Below, one piece after another: positions 36,391-45,986 of a stretch of DNA of 64,000 nt. How positions within the stretch are numbered: the stretch's first letter is position 1; each line of letters starts with the position of its first letter. This stretch comes from Clostridia bacterium (GTDB taxonomy: Bacteria; Bacillota; Clostridia; UBA1381): positions 28,252-92,251 of the forward strand of contig JAGBHE010000053.1 of the NCBI GenBank assembly GCA_017935675.1. Direction: 5' to 3'. The notes beneath the pieces are model-generated. The model saw only the letters and a program-made list of their open reading frames with translations. It had not been told where the DNA came from and searched no databases. Both the position numbers and the translations under genes were made by a program.

Positions 36391-39071
36391 GTTATTTTGA
36401 TATATATTTCCGATGCAACCGACACCGGATTATTTAAGGAGCTCCAGACGTATGCCTCAGCTGTTTGTGCTGCGTCCTTGCTCAATAAATCGGTTTTAAA
36501 GGCTGTATGCCCGTCCCTTGCTGCCGTAACCTTTTTTACAGTGGTGTTCACGAGCTTTGAACCGCTGAAAATATTCAGTATGATGTAGCAATCCGAGGGA
36601 CTTTCCGTTTTATTTATAATGCTTCCCTCGGCGCATATTTGTCCGCCGTCCTCTGTCAGCTTCAGCTCATACACATCAAAGTCGGCGTAATCCACGAAAA
36701 ATCCGCTTTCAAGGCCGCCGGTAAGATAAGTACCCGAGCTGTCGCATACCTTGTTTGTGAGCTTAACCGTATATTTTTGATTTGACCTCAGTCCCTCTGC
36801 AGGGATTATTGTAATTCTCTTATCCTCCGAGCTGTAGCTGAGCTCCTTATAGGGAATTTGCTCATCACCGCAGAAAAGAAGCACCGAAGCGGAATTAAGC
36901 GTTTCCGCCTGCAGCTTCGTATTGAGGTTTACAAGAAGCTTTTTCGCATAAGGCGATACCTTTGCGGCTGACGCGGTTTCATCATAGCCTATGGAGGTTA
37001 TCTGCGTCAGCGGCTCAATGTAATCCACCTTCATATTATCAAAAGCCATTCCGCAGGGAACAGGACCGCTCGGAAATTCCAGAACAAGCCTTGCGTCAAC
37101 AAGTGTGTGAGCGGAATTTCCTATTCTGAAGCCGTCAGCAATAAGCTCTCCGTCCAAAGTGAACCAGTATTTGTGATTTACTATATCAACGGTATAATTT
37201 ATGCTGTACCATTTGTCCGGCTCATATTCCATCGAATAAGCCACACTGCCGCCGTCCCTGAGTGTAAATAAACCCTCTCTGAACATTACATCGATACAGA
37301 CAATGGATTGTGACGGATGCTTAAGCATGTAATAAAACTGCGCATCCTTATTTCTGAAATTTATATCCATTGATATTGAAAAAGTGTTTGCAGTACCGGT
37401 AGTGTTAAGCCTTGCCCATGAGCCGTGAGCGGTTTTACCGTTCACCTCGCCGCCCTCGGACCGGAAAACAGCAACCGTTCCATGCTCCTCACCGTAATCA
37501 TTGCTTGATAAAATCTTTGCATCTCCACCCATGATAAATTGCATTCCTGACGGAGCAATATCGCCTTCGCTTACATAATTGTTGAAATCCGACTCAAACC
37601 TTGTTATAACCTTTGTGCCCCTTGAAACGGTAAACATTATATCCTGTGACCCGGTAAAGCCTGAATTATCCATGGCATAAACCGTCATAATATAAATTCC
37701 CGCTTCAAGACCGCTAAGGTCAAGACTTAAGCTGTCACCTGCCGCCTTTTTTTGGGGGACATTATTGATATATACCGAAAGCTCCCTAACCTCTCCGTCA
37801 ATATCCCGGGCGCTTACAAAAATCTCTGCCAGTGCAGAGGCATCATAAATTCCCGAATTAACTATGCCCTCAAAGGAAATCTGCGGCAGCTCATTGTGAA
37901 TTACCGTGACGGTAACAGTCTCACTCTGCGCATAGCCGCCCAGAGAATCCCTTGCCTCGGCATATATGCTGTACACACCTGCCTCTGCAGAAAATGAAAG
38001 CTCTGCCCTGCTTCCCGAAAACACCCGGTATTGTTGTCCGTTTACGTAAAACGCAATGGATTCTATACCAAATGCGGATTCTGCACCTGCTGATATATTA
38101 ACAGCCCCGGTATCGTAAACAAGCTCACTGTCGGCGCTTATTTCAAGCTGCGGCTTTTCATAGCCGCTTATTGCGGTTTTAAAGGAAACAGTTTGGTTTT
38201 CGCTTTCCGTATTCCCGAATATATCATCAATCCTCAGTATTGTAAGAAGATACTCACTTTCAGATGAAAATCCTCCCTCCGGTACAACTATTGCCTTGCT
38301 GCCCTTGCGGCTGACCGTAAAGCCAACCTCTTCCCCGCCGCACGTCAGGGTGTAGTTTTCATGACTGAATACCTCCGGCGACTTAAGACCTTTGTAGGAA
38401 AGCTCTATTCCGGAGCTTTCCGTATCAACCGATTCCGCGCCGTTTTCCGGAACAGATGCAAATCCCGTTTCCTTATCTGTCAGAAAATAATCGGTTATTT
38501 TAAGCTCCGAGGTCAAAGCAGCCGACCCAGCAAGGCAGTAGTTCCTGAAAAACACCTGCATATTTGAATAGTTGAAATTTTTCCACTTTGAAGCAATATC
38601 TCTGCAAAATACCTGTTCGCCGTCAACCCATATGGCAGCCCGCTTAGCCTCCTTATCTATTCCTATATCAAAGCAGACCGGCGTATTTTCGTCAAGCACA
38701 AGCCCGGTATCAGCTCCGAAAAGCTTAAGAGAGGTTCCGCATATGTTTATCAGCTCCGTACTCATAAGACTGCTGTTTTGTATGCTCAGCTTTCTTTGCA
38801 GTGACGAGGACACACCGCTGAATTCCGCTGTGAAGGAAATACATATCTGTCCGTATTCCGTAAGGTCATACGTCCGCCTCGCTGACGCGCTTGACGCAGC
38901 GCCTGTGGTCTCAAAGCTCATAAGAAGCTCATCGCCGTTTGCCGCGGCAGAGGCGGAGCCGTCCGGGAGTGCGGAGCACTCCCATTCATCTGCCGCCTGC
39001 GACACGCCGCCTACCGTAAGAAGGGCTGAAATGATAATCAGATTAACCCATATAAAAAGCTTACTCTTCAC
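36324..39071 (-). CDS. Secreted multi-Ig/LamG-like protein
   Basis: This 915-residue exported protein starts with GTG 39071 (AAGGAAGGA 8 nt upstream). It has a signal peptide (1-27), a LamG-like domain (about 30-200), an SbsA-type Ig-like domain (205-305), and two further Ig-like domains (about 310-395 and 397-480, each with an INxVP or FYVNGQ strand). A second LamG-like domain (485-690), another SbsA-type Ig-like domain (700-795) and a C-terminal beta domain follow. No catalytic residues are apparent; it looks like a non-catalytic binding or spacer protein of the island. Its last 18 or so residues (MSPASKAAGSISEFQWEF) are encoded inside the dispersed repeat, so the native stop has been lost or replaced. 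Confidence 0.8.
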   Translation of the reverse strand: MKSKLFIWVNLIIISALLTVGGVSQAADEWECSALPDGSASAAANGDELLMSFETTGAASSASARRTYDLTEYGQICISFTAEFSGVSSSLQRKLSIQNSSLMSTELINICGTSLKLFGADTGLVLDENTPVCFDIGIDKEAKRAAIWVDGEQVFCRDIASKWKNFNYSNMQVFFRNYCLAGSAALTSELKITDYFLTDKETGFASVPENGAESVDTESSGIELSYKGLKSPEVFSHENYTLTCGGEEVGFTVSRKGSKAIVVPEGGFSSESEYLLTILRIDDIFGNTESENQTVSFKTAISGYEKPQLEISADSELVYDTGAVNISAGAESAFGIESIAFYVNGQQYRVFSGSRAELSFSAEAGVYSIYAEARDSLGGYAQSETVTVTVIHNELPQISFEGIVNSGIYDASALAEIFVSARDIDGEVRELSVYINNVPQKKAAGDSLSLDLSGLEAGIYIMTVYAMDNSGFTGSQDIMFTVSRGTKVITRFESDFNNYVSEGDIAPSGMQFIMGGDAKILSSNDYGEEHGTVAVFRSEGGEVNGKTAHGSWARLNTTGTANTFSISMDINFRNKDAQFYYMLKHPSQSIVCIDVMFREGLFTLRDGGSVAYSMEYEPDKWYSINYTVDIVNHKYWFTLDGELIADGFRIGNSAHTLVDARLVLEFPSGPVPCGMAFDNMKVDYIEPLTQITSIGYDETASAAKVSPYAKKLLVNLNTKLQAETLNSASVLLFCGDEQIPYKELSYSSEDKRITIIPAEGLRSNQKYTVKLTNKVCDSSGTYLTGGLESGFFVDYADFDVYELKLTEDGGQICAEGSIINKTESPSDCYIILNIFSGSKLVNTTVKKVTAARDGHTAFKTDLLSKDAAQTAEAYVWSSLNNPVSVASEIYIKITQARMSPASKAAGSISEFQWEF

Positions 39072-39106
39072 TTATCGTATCCTTCCTTTCCCTTGATTTT
39101 ATGCCT

Positions 39107-42100
39107 TTACTTTTTTGCAAGAGCCATGAACTCTATAACGTTGTTCCAATCGTTTGCATTGCTTCCGTGACCTGTCAGCTTTATATATCTTCCGCGGACA
39201 CTTCCATTCGGCAGATAAACCTCAGCATCCTCAGAATTGCCCTTGGTTGTGGCGGACACAACATTTTTATAGCTTACACCGTCCTCGGAAACAGCTATAT
39301 CAAAGCTGAACCGCCGCTGACCGCCCATCCAGAACGCAGCTGCAAACGCGTCAATGCTTTTGACCTCTCCCATGTCATAAACGCACCATTCTCCCTTTCC
39401 GTTTGCGCTCCACCGTGTACTGTAATCACCGTCACAGCTGTTTTCCTTTACGTTCTGCTCCGTTCCTTCAACCTGTTCTGAGCTTGCCTTTACGGCCTTT
39501 AGGGAATATGCGTTGTAAACATCAATGCTTGACTCGTCATATTCATTTAATAAGACCGTATATGTGGTGCTCATGCCATTTTCGTCCGTAAGAGCAATAA
39601 GGGCAACATCGGTATCATCATAGCGCTTGTAATACTCAATCGTCGGCTCACAGCCTGAAGCCGAAGCCGTGATTTCAGGCATTTCCCCGCTTTGATTCTT
39701 TGAATATGTATATGAGAACCTTTCAGGGTCAAATTTTGTCAAAAGCCTGCCGTCTGCAAAGATTCCGTCAAGCCGCTTGCCGCAGTAGGAATATGCCTCG
39801 CCTGCCGGAATGGTATTTACGTTCCACTTATCAATCGGTGTTTCGTCAACTCCGCTTTTGCTGCCCGTCTCGCCCAGAAGCGACAGCTTTACTGTTACGG
39901 TAACGTCACCCGAGCCCTTAAGCTCATAATCGATTTTTGTAAATTCCTTGTTCTCAGTCTGCGTAAACTGCGGTGACTGCGGAAATCCTACGGCATCCAT
40001 TCCTTTAAGCTCCGCAGCTTCCGCATTGGTCTTAAACTGCATAAGGAGCTGTTTGCCGTCCTGATAAATAATCGCTGTGCTTTGGTCAACAATCCTTATC
40101 TGACCTCTTGTATGCATAAACCAGTGCAGCTCAGACTCCGCCCTCAGACTTATTTCATCGCGGACGGTAAGCGTTCTTCTTGAATCTGACAGCCTCCATC
40201 CGCGCTTATAGTCGAGAGCCTTATCCGCATACGCTTCGGATAAATCCATAACGGCATAGCTTCCGTTCTCACCTGTTACGGGACGTCCTACCTTGGCAAA
40301 GCCGTTTATGCTCATTTCAAGGTTTTTATCGGGATTAACAACAAGTATGTTATGTCCCTCGCCCTTTCTGCGGTAATAATATCTTCCGTCATAGCCTGCC
40401 GCAGCAGCGGGATTTTCAACGCTGTAGCTCAGCATTTCTCTGCCTGTTTCAACAGCCCATCTGACGCCGCCGATATTATAGACAAAGGTTCCCTTGTCAA
40501 CATGGTCGTGGGCCGCATTTGACATGCCGCCATGGAATGAAAGCCATGCCGCGTCCTCAGCACCCCATTTTTCACGCATTGCCACAAACTCCGTTTCACG
40601 GTAATAAGCGTCCTTATCAAGCTCTATTTCATCACGTCCTGTAAGTGATGAATCGTACCACAAGATATCGAAAACATCAGGAGCTGTGTTATATTTTTTC
40701 ATCTGGTCAAGCCGGTAAAGCATAAGGCTGCTGTCTCCGTATATTTTTGCAAGATAGAACTGTCCCCCGCACTGCACGTTTTCCTCATCCGCATCGTTAA
40801 AGTTATTTGAAAGACCGTCAGGGCCCATGAAATACGTCTGGAAATATCCGTATCTGTCAAGTCCCATGTAATCCTTGCCGAACACCTCGCCCATCGATGT
40901 TTCGTAGCAGCCCATGAAAAGCGAAAGGTGGGTAAGCAGATAACTCCAGTAGCCTGTTCCCTCATACCATGCGCCGTCCGGTGCCAGCCTGTACCATGGA
41001 TATTCCATGGAAATAAGGGCATTGGAAAGAACGTCCATCGCCTCATCAGTATTATATTCCCCTGTTGCAAGGGCAAGGTCTGCTATGCCGCCGTTGCATA
41101 TAATTCCCCAGTTCGTTTCGGTTTTGCACCAGAAATCATTATATGCCGCAGTTCCGTAATAGCCGTCCTTTGCCGTATCAAGAGCAAGCTTTTTGGCGGA
41201 AGCGGCTATTTTCTCTCTCTGTTCTTCAGTCATATAAGTGTACAGCCAGTCAAAGCCGACAGCAACTCCTGCGGCAAGCGTTCCCGTGTCAAGATAATGG
41301 TCCGGGTGCCAGTCAGGGAAAGCACATACCGCTTCAAGTTCCTCAACTCCGCGCTTTGCGTATGCCTCATTCCCAGATATCTGATATGCAAAGCCTAAAT
41401 ATTTCATTCTGCTAAGCGTTGCATTTGCAACATCAAGAAGTCTGCCGTTTGATATTTTATATTCTGAAGGCTCCTGCTTAAGTATCGTGTCAGCCGTATT
41501 TAATACGGACTCATACCACCCTGCCTTTACGGGGTCGGTTTTAACCTCCTCACGAAGCCTTGAAAAATCCTCTGCCGTTGCAAGAAGTCTCGGATGAGCG
41601 CTCCCGTTATCCGTATTTTTCAGGAACTGCTCCTTAAGCTCCTCTCCGGATTTTCTTTCAAAGAACAGATAAATGTTTGCCTCCTTCATTCGCGTATCGT
41701 TTTCCTTGATACCGTTTCCGATCACAAGCATACCGTGCTCATCATTGACAAAATTCTGCTCCGTCTGAGCTTCGCCGTATGCGATTGCAGGAATATACAC
41801 CTTTTCTCCTATAAGCTCCGGAGGATTCGGTATTTTCCTTTCCGCGCCTCCAACCCTCATTGTGTCCGAGCCGACGGTCATCGATATATTCCCGATTGTT
41901 ACCGTACCTCCGTTTATCTGCGGAGCTTTTGCAAAGAATTCCCCGAACACTGCCGGGCTTATAAGCACATCATCGCTTCTTATCTCCGTTTTATCCTCAA
42001 GCACCTTTTTCACGCCGCCGGAAAAGCTTGTGTTTCCGTAAAGGGAAATCGCTCTTTTACCTCGGAGAAAGCTTAATGCATCATTTGCATTAAATCTGCT

Positions 42101-43390
42101 TTTTGCGTTGGTTCCGGCATTTGAAATATCCCTCGGCTCTGTTCCGGCATAAAGCGCGAGATTATCTATGTCCACAGCTCCGAACTGCGTACCGCCGTTT
42201 ACATACATTCTCCAAACGGAAATCTCACCGAAGCTGCTGTTAAATGCAAGGTTTTCCGCTATCAGATCATCGTTTAAAAACACCTTATACTTATGTGAGG
42301 ATATATCAAGGACAATACTTACATTGTACCAAACATTTTTTCTCAGCTGCACGCTTGTTCCCTGAGCAGTAACGGTATTCCCCTTGAGGCTTACGGGGGC
42401 AAAGTTAGTCTGTGTGCCGCCTGTTACGTTGTCTCTGAAATAAAACATAATTTCCGGCATACTTTTCTTAAACCTGAAATCGGCACAGGCAACAACCCTT
42501 TTTGAAGTTTTGCCCAAATTGCTTATATCAAAGTACATATCGCTGCTGTTGTCCTTTATCATCCTTATAAAGCCGTTTTCTGCCTCCGTCTCAAAGCTCA
42601 TCCGATTACCCTTCAAATTCTTTGACATTGAAAGGCTTGACGAGCTGTCAAGAGCATTTTTATAATACACCTTATCGGCAGCCGCACTCTCGTCAATCGG
42701 AATATACTCTGCTTCAACAGGATTGTATGTATGAGCATAGCTTTTGTTTATGTACTCATCCCCGTTATAAACACGCACATTATCGATATAAATCCTGCTG
42801 TCAGCTCCTGAGGCATTTGTTGAAATAACAAGCTCCGATGCATTTTCAAGAGAAACCTCCATGCTTTGACGATATGCCCCGTATTTTCCGTTTACCATAG
42901 CGGTGCAGAGCTTAAGCTCTGTATCGAGCATTATCGTAACAGTCTGCATTCTGCTTGATTTTACACTGCCAAGCCTTTGATTTTTGTTCGTTCTCAGAAT
43001 ACCCTTTTCGTCTATAATCAAAAGCTCCGCACTTATGCCGAGAGCGTTATTAAGGGTTATTTTCCCGCTGAAGGGCGCTCCCTCAGCTCTCATATCAAAC
43101 TGCACCGCATATTTTTTATCCGCCTTATATTCGGGAAAATATACGGTTATGGCATTATCAATATATCCGCATTCCACGGTATAAGATTTGTTGCCGCTGC
43201 CGTCTTCGGCAACCCTCGCAGTTTCGCTGCCCATTACTGCGGCATGCTCGGATATGTCGTTTGTTATTTCCTCGTCAAAGCCTATGTCCGCAAGATAAAC
43301 CGTCTCTGCCGCTGCCGCAGGCAGTGCCGGAAGCAATAATTCGGCGGCTGTCAGGACAGCGGTTAATTTTCTGAAAATATACTTATTCAT
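39107..43390 (-). CDS. Secreted heparinase II/III-type polysaccharide lyase with LamG-like and F5/8 type C domains
   Basis: This 1427-residue protein starts at ATG 43390 (AAAGGAG 7 nt upstream; an in-frame ATG at 43405 contains the ribosome site). After the signal peptide there are two LamG-like domains (about 30-210 and 240-415) and a copper-amine-oxidase-N-like module (430-560). The alpha/alpha-barrel (about 590-930) carries TETNWGIICNGG near 757 and GAWYEGTGYWSYLL near 806. The beta-sandwich part has AAHDHVDKGTFVYN near 959 and GEGHNILVVN near 1010. A C-terminal discoidin/F5-8C domain (about 1295-1427) probably binds sugar. It is paralogous to the lyase at 29380 in barrel and sheet motifs but differs in its end domains. 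Uronic-polysaccharide lyase activity is inferred from family. Confidence 0.86.
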   Translation of the reverse strand: MNKYIFRKLTAVLTAAELLLPALPAAAAETVYLADIGFDEEITNDISEHAAVMGSETARVAEDGSGNKSYTVECGYIDNAITVYFPEYKADKKYAVQFDMRAEGAPFSGKITLNNALGISAELLIIDEKGILRTNKNQRLGSVKSSRMQTVTIMLDTELKLCTAMVNGKYGAYRQSMEVSLENASELVISTNASGADSRIYIDNVRVYNGDEYINKSYAHTYNPVEAEYIPIDESAAADKVYYKNALDSSSSLSMSKNLKGNRMSFETEAENGFIRMIKDNSSDMYFDISNLGKTSKRVVACADFRFKKSMPEIMFYFRDNVTGGTQTNFAPVSLKGNTVTAQGTSVQLRKNVWYNVSIVLDISSHKYKVFLNDDLIAENLAFNSSFGEISVWRMYVNGGTQFGAVDIDNLALYAGTEPRDISNAGTNAKSRFNANDALSFLRGKRAISLYGNTSFSGGVKKVLEDKTEIRSDDVLISPAVFGEFFAKAPQINGGTVTIGNISMTVGSDTMRVGGAERKIPNPPELIGEKVYIPAIAYGEAQTEQNFVNDEHGMLVIGNGIKENDTRMKEANIYLFFERKSGEELKEQFLKNTDNGSAHPRLLATAEDFSRLREEVKTDPVKAGWYESVLNTADTILKQEPSEYKISNGRLLDVANATLSRMKYLGFAYQISGNEAYAKRGVEELEAVCAFPDWHPDHYLDTGTLAAGVAVGFDWLYTYMTEEQREKIAASAKKLALDTAKDGYYGTAAYNDFWCKTETNWGIICNGGIADLALATGEYNTDEAMDVLSNALISMEYPWYRLAPDGAWYEGTGYWSYLLTHLSLFMGCYETSMGEVFGKDYMGLDRYGYFQTYFMGPDGLSNNFNDADEENVQCGGQFYLAKIYGDSSLMLYRLDQMKKYNTAPDVFDILWYDSSLTGRDEIELDKDAYYRETEFVAMREKWGAEDAAWLSFHGGMSNAAHDHVDKGTFVYNIGGVRWAVETGREMLSYSVENPAAAAGYDGRYYYRRKGEGHNILVVNPDKNLEMSINGFAKVGRPVTGENGSYAVMDLSEAYADKALDYKRGWRLSDSRRTLTVRDEISLRAESELHWFMHTRGQIRIVDQSTAIIYQDGKQLLMQFKTNAEAAELKGMDAVGFPQSPQFTQTENKEFTKIDYELKGSGDVTVTVKLSLLGETGSKSGVDETPIDKWNVNTIPAGEAYSYCGKRLDGIFADGRLLTKFDPERFSYTYSKNQSGEMPEITASASGCEPTIEYYKRYDDTDVALIALTDENGMSTTYTVLLNEYDESSIDVYNAYSLKAVKASSEQVEGTEQNVKENSCDGDYSTRWSANGKGEWCVYDMGEVKSIDAFAAAFWMGGQRRFSFDIAVSEDGVSYKNVVSATTKGNSEDAEVYLPNGSVRGRYIKLTGHGSNANDWNNVIEFMALAKK

Positions 43391-43419
43391 AGCTTCTCCT
43401 TTCATAAATCCGCTGTCCT

Positions 43420-45966
43420 TCAGTCTTCGCTTTTATATATAACGCAGAAATCACTTCTGCTGTAATACTGCTTTACAACTATAAAGCTTGCATCATCTGC
43501 GGAGTTCAGATATGTATTAATATCATCCCGGCTCCCGACTGAAATCTTCTTTGTCTTTTCATTGAATACAGCTATATTGTCCGGAATTTTTACGTTTATC
43601 ATATTGGCAACGGAATAATCATAGCCCGAAGCGCCCTTTACTTTTGAGATAATTGCAAAGGAATTGCTGAAGGAATATACGCTTCCCACCTGATAATGAC
43701 AATCAACGCTTCTCATATTGAAATATGCAAGATTATCTCCGCTGTTGGGGCTTCTGTCAGCTCCCACAAAATCAATGACTGCTGCCGTTATTGTATCTCC
43801 GTCAAGGGTCACTCTCATCAAATCTCCGGGTTCTATCTCTGCCTCCTCCCGCCACTTCAGTATTTTCACGGTATCGCCGAGGTAATACTGAACAAATTTT
43901 CCGTTGCACCATCCGTAAACAACTCTTGCTTCCATCCCTTCATCATCAAGGGCATCATATATGCTTTCCACAAGTATTATTACAGGGTTTATCCTGTCAA
44001 TATTTGAGGCGTCATTGTCAGCATAAACCACAAGAGCGCTTGCCATACCGTCAAGACCGGCGTCATAGACCTCTATGTCTGTACCGTCATTATAGTTCTG
44101 ATCCTTAAAGGAAAAGCCGATACCGTAATCATCATAATTGCTTCTGTCCGTGGGAATCCTGAATACAACTGTATTTGTTATGTTGAAATGAGGGTAAAAG
44201 GTTGACTGTCTGTAATAATAAGCGCTTCCGAAAATCTGACGCTTAAGGCTGTTGTCGTCATTTTCTCCATTTATATCATCAACGTAAAAGTTTGTTTTCT
44301 CGCTGAAATCAAGCTTTGTTATAACGTTGTCCGCATCTGCGGAATATTTTATAAGCTGAGTATAATCATGTGAGGCTGTAAGAGTGTTATAAACAGTCTC
44401 ATACCCTTCGCGCTTTCCGTCTGCCGTCAGCTTTTCACGGCAGACAAAGTCCGTCATTTTCCCCGCTGCCGTAAATATTCTGATATAAAGCTTTTCATCC
44501 TCGTCATTTATATAAGCCTTTACAAGATATCCGTACTTCATTTCACTGTCAAGATATGAAAGAGCCGCAATTTCATCATTTATTCCAAGGTAAAAATCCG
44601 CGGTTTTTCCGGCGCTTATCCGTGAAAGCTCATTTTCCTCAAAATACCGGGACATTTCATACCACTGTCCGTCAATCTGAATTCTGCCCTCGGAAACAGC
44701 CGACACTCTGCCGCCTGCAGCTCTTCCGAGAATAATTATATGTACAAGCTCACCGCTTGCCGAGCGTTTTACCGCAAGCACCGATTCCTTTTCCACCTCG
44801 CCGAGACTTGCCTCACGCTGCTCCTCATCGCTGTAAACCGTGCAGATAACATCGCCGTCAAGGGAAACAGCCTTCTTGGGGTCGCAGTAGTCCCTGATAA
44901 CCATATTCACCTTGTCAAAGCTCATAACCTTCATATAATAATAATCTTCAATAATGACTATCTCATATTCCGAATCGCCGTCGTTGTTAATAAGCCGTAC
45001 GCTTCCGCATATATTCTCTATATCCTTTATGCTGTAGCTGTAATTAACCTTGCCGTTATATATGATATCGGCGGAGGCGGCAATTTTATATTTCTTTTTA
45101 CCGTCTGTAAGGACACCGCCCGAAAATTCAATATCGCCGCTTTTCACCTCGGCAAACTCATTATCTTCAGGATATACAAAAACTACCCGTTCATCAGCAT
45201 TCCCAGAATATATATACACTGCCCCGCTGCAGCCTAAAAGATTATTAAAATCTCCGTCTGCATAATAAATCACACCGTCAATTCCAATCGTACCCGAAAG
45301 CTCTTTTGCGGTCATTGCCTCAGCATCATAGCTCCCCATTGCGGTATATTCGTTTGAGGTTATAATGCCCTTTGTTTTTGCAATGCTTCTGTAGGCATAA
45401 AGAACATTGTCTCCGGACATTTCATAGCCTGTTCCGGAAAGCTCCAAATAATCAGATTTAAGGGTGTTGAATATAATACTGTATGCATCACCTGCGGTTA
45501 ATCCGCCGTCTGATACTGACACGCCTTTAAAAATACCGAGCTTTCCGGCAACATATGTATATCCCTTCGGGTAGCCTCCGTTTTGCTCTGCTTCAACTCC
45601 GAAGCCGCAGACGTTTACGCATATCTTTGCCGCCTCCTGTGCTGTAATCACATCCTGCGGTCTGAATTTTTCCGAATTGCTTATAAGTGAATATGTAACC
45701 GCTGCCGCCGCATATTTATAATTTTCATCTCCTGCCTGTATATCATTAAAGTCTGCGGAAGCAATAAGCTTCGTATCAAGTCCGAGAGTCTCAACAACCG
45801 CACGTATGAACAGGGCTCTGCTCACTTTTTCGCTGTCCTCCGGCATATATTCTGCGCATTCGGTCAGCGCGTTCACAAGCCCATGCGCCTCACCGCTATC
45901 CGCCGATGCGGCAGGCATAAGACAGAGAATGAAAAAAATCACTGCAAAGAAAATCTTTTTTGTCAT
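43420..45966 (-). CDS. SLH-domain beta-scaffold surface protein (operon A copy)
   Basis: This 848-residue exported protein has a signal peptide (1-22), two SLH-like repeats (about 45-170, including FNDIQAGDENYKYAAAAVTY and EKFRPQDVITAQEAA) and some 650 residues of beta-rich sequence with no enzyme motif I recognise. An EF-loop-like segment RLINNDGDSEYEIVIIE lies at 324-340. It is related to the 876-residue protein at 57999, sharing order, length, the EF-like segment, a Y-(A/G)-Y-(V/L)-V strand near the middle and a similar last strand pair. ATG 45966 follows GAGGTGA. It sits between a three-SLH protein and a lyase in operon A. A surface scaffold role is inferred, function unknown. Confidence 0.75.
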   Translation of the reverse strand: MTKKIFFAVIFFILCLMPAASADSGEAHGLVNALTECAEYMPEDSEKVSRALFIRAVVETLGLDTKLIASADFNDIQAGDENYKYAAAAVTYSLISNSEKFRPQDVITAQEAAKICVNVCGFGVEAEQNGGYPKGYTYVAGKLGIFKGVSVSDGGLTAGDAYSIIFNTLKSDYLELSGTGYEMSGDNVLYAYRSIAKTKGIITSNEYTAMGSYDAEAMTAKELSGTIGIDGVIYYADGDFNNLLGCSGAVYIYSGNADERVVFVYPEDNEFAEVKSGDIEFSGGVLTDGKKKYKIAASADIIYNGKVNYSYSIKDIENICGSVRLINNDGDSEYEIVIIEDYYYMKVMSFDKVNMVIRDYCDPKKAVSLDGDVICTVYSDEEQREASLGEVEKESVLAVKRSASGELVHIIILGRAAGGRVSAVSEGRIQIDGQWYEMSRYFEENELSRISAGKTADFYLGINDEIAALSYLDSEMKYGYLVKAYINDEDEKLYIRIFTAAGKMTDFVCREKLTADGKREGYETVYNTLTASHDYTQLIKYSADADNVITKLDFSEKTNFYVDDINGENDDNSLKRQIFGSAYYYRQSTFYPHFNITNTVVFRIPTDRSNYDDYGIGFSFKDQNYNDGTDIEVYDAGLDGMASALVVYADNDASNIDRINPVIILVESIYDALDDEGMEARVVYGWCNGKFVQYYLGDTVKILKWREEAEIEPGDLMRVTLDGDTITAAVIDFVGADRSPNSGDNLAYFNMRSVDCHYQVGSVYSFSNSFAIISKVKGASGYDYSVANMINVKIPDNIAVFNEKTKKISVGSRDDINTYLNSADDASFIVVKQYYSRSDFCVIYKSED

Positions 45967-45986
45967 TTATACAATCACCTCGGCTT

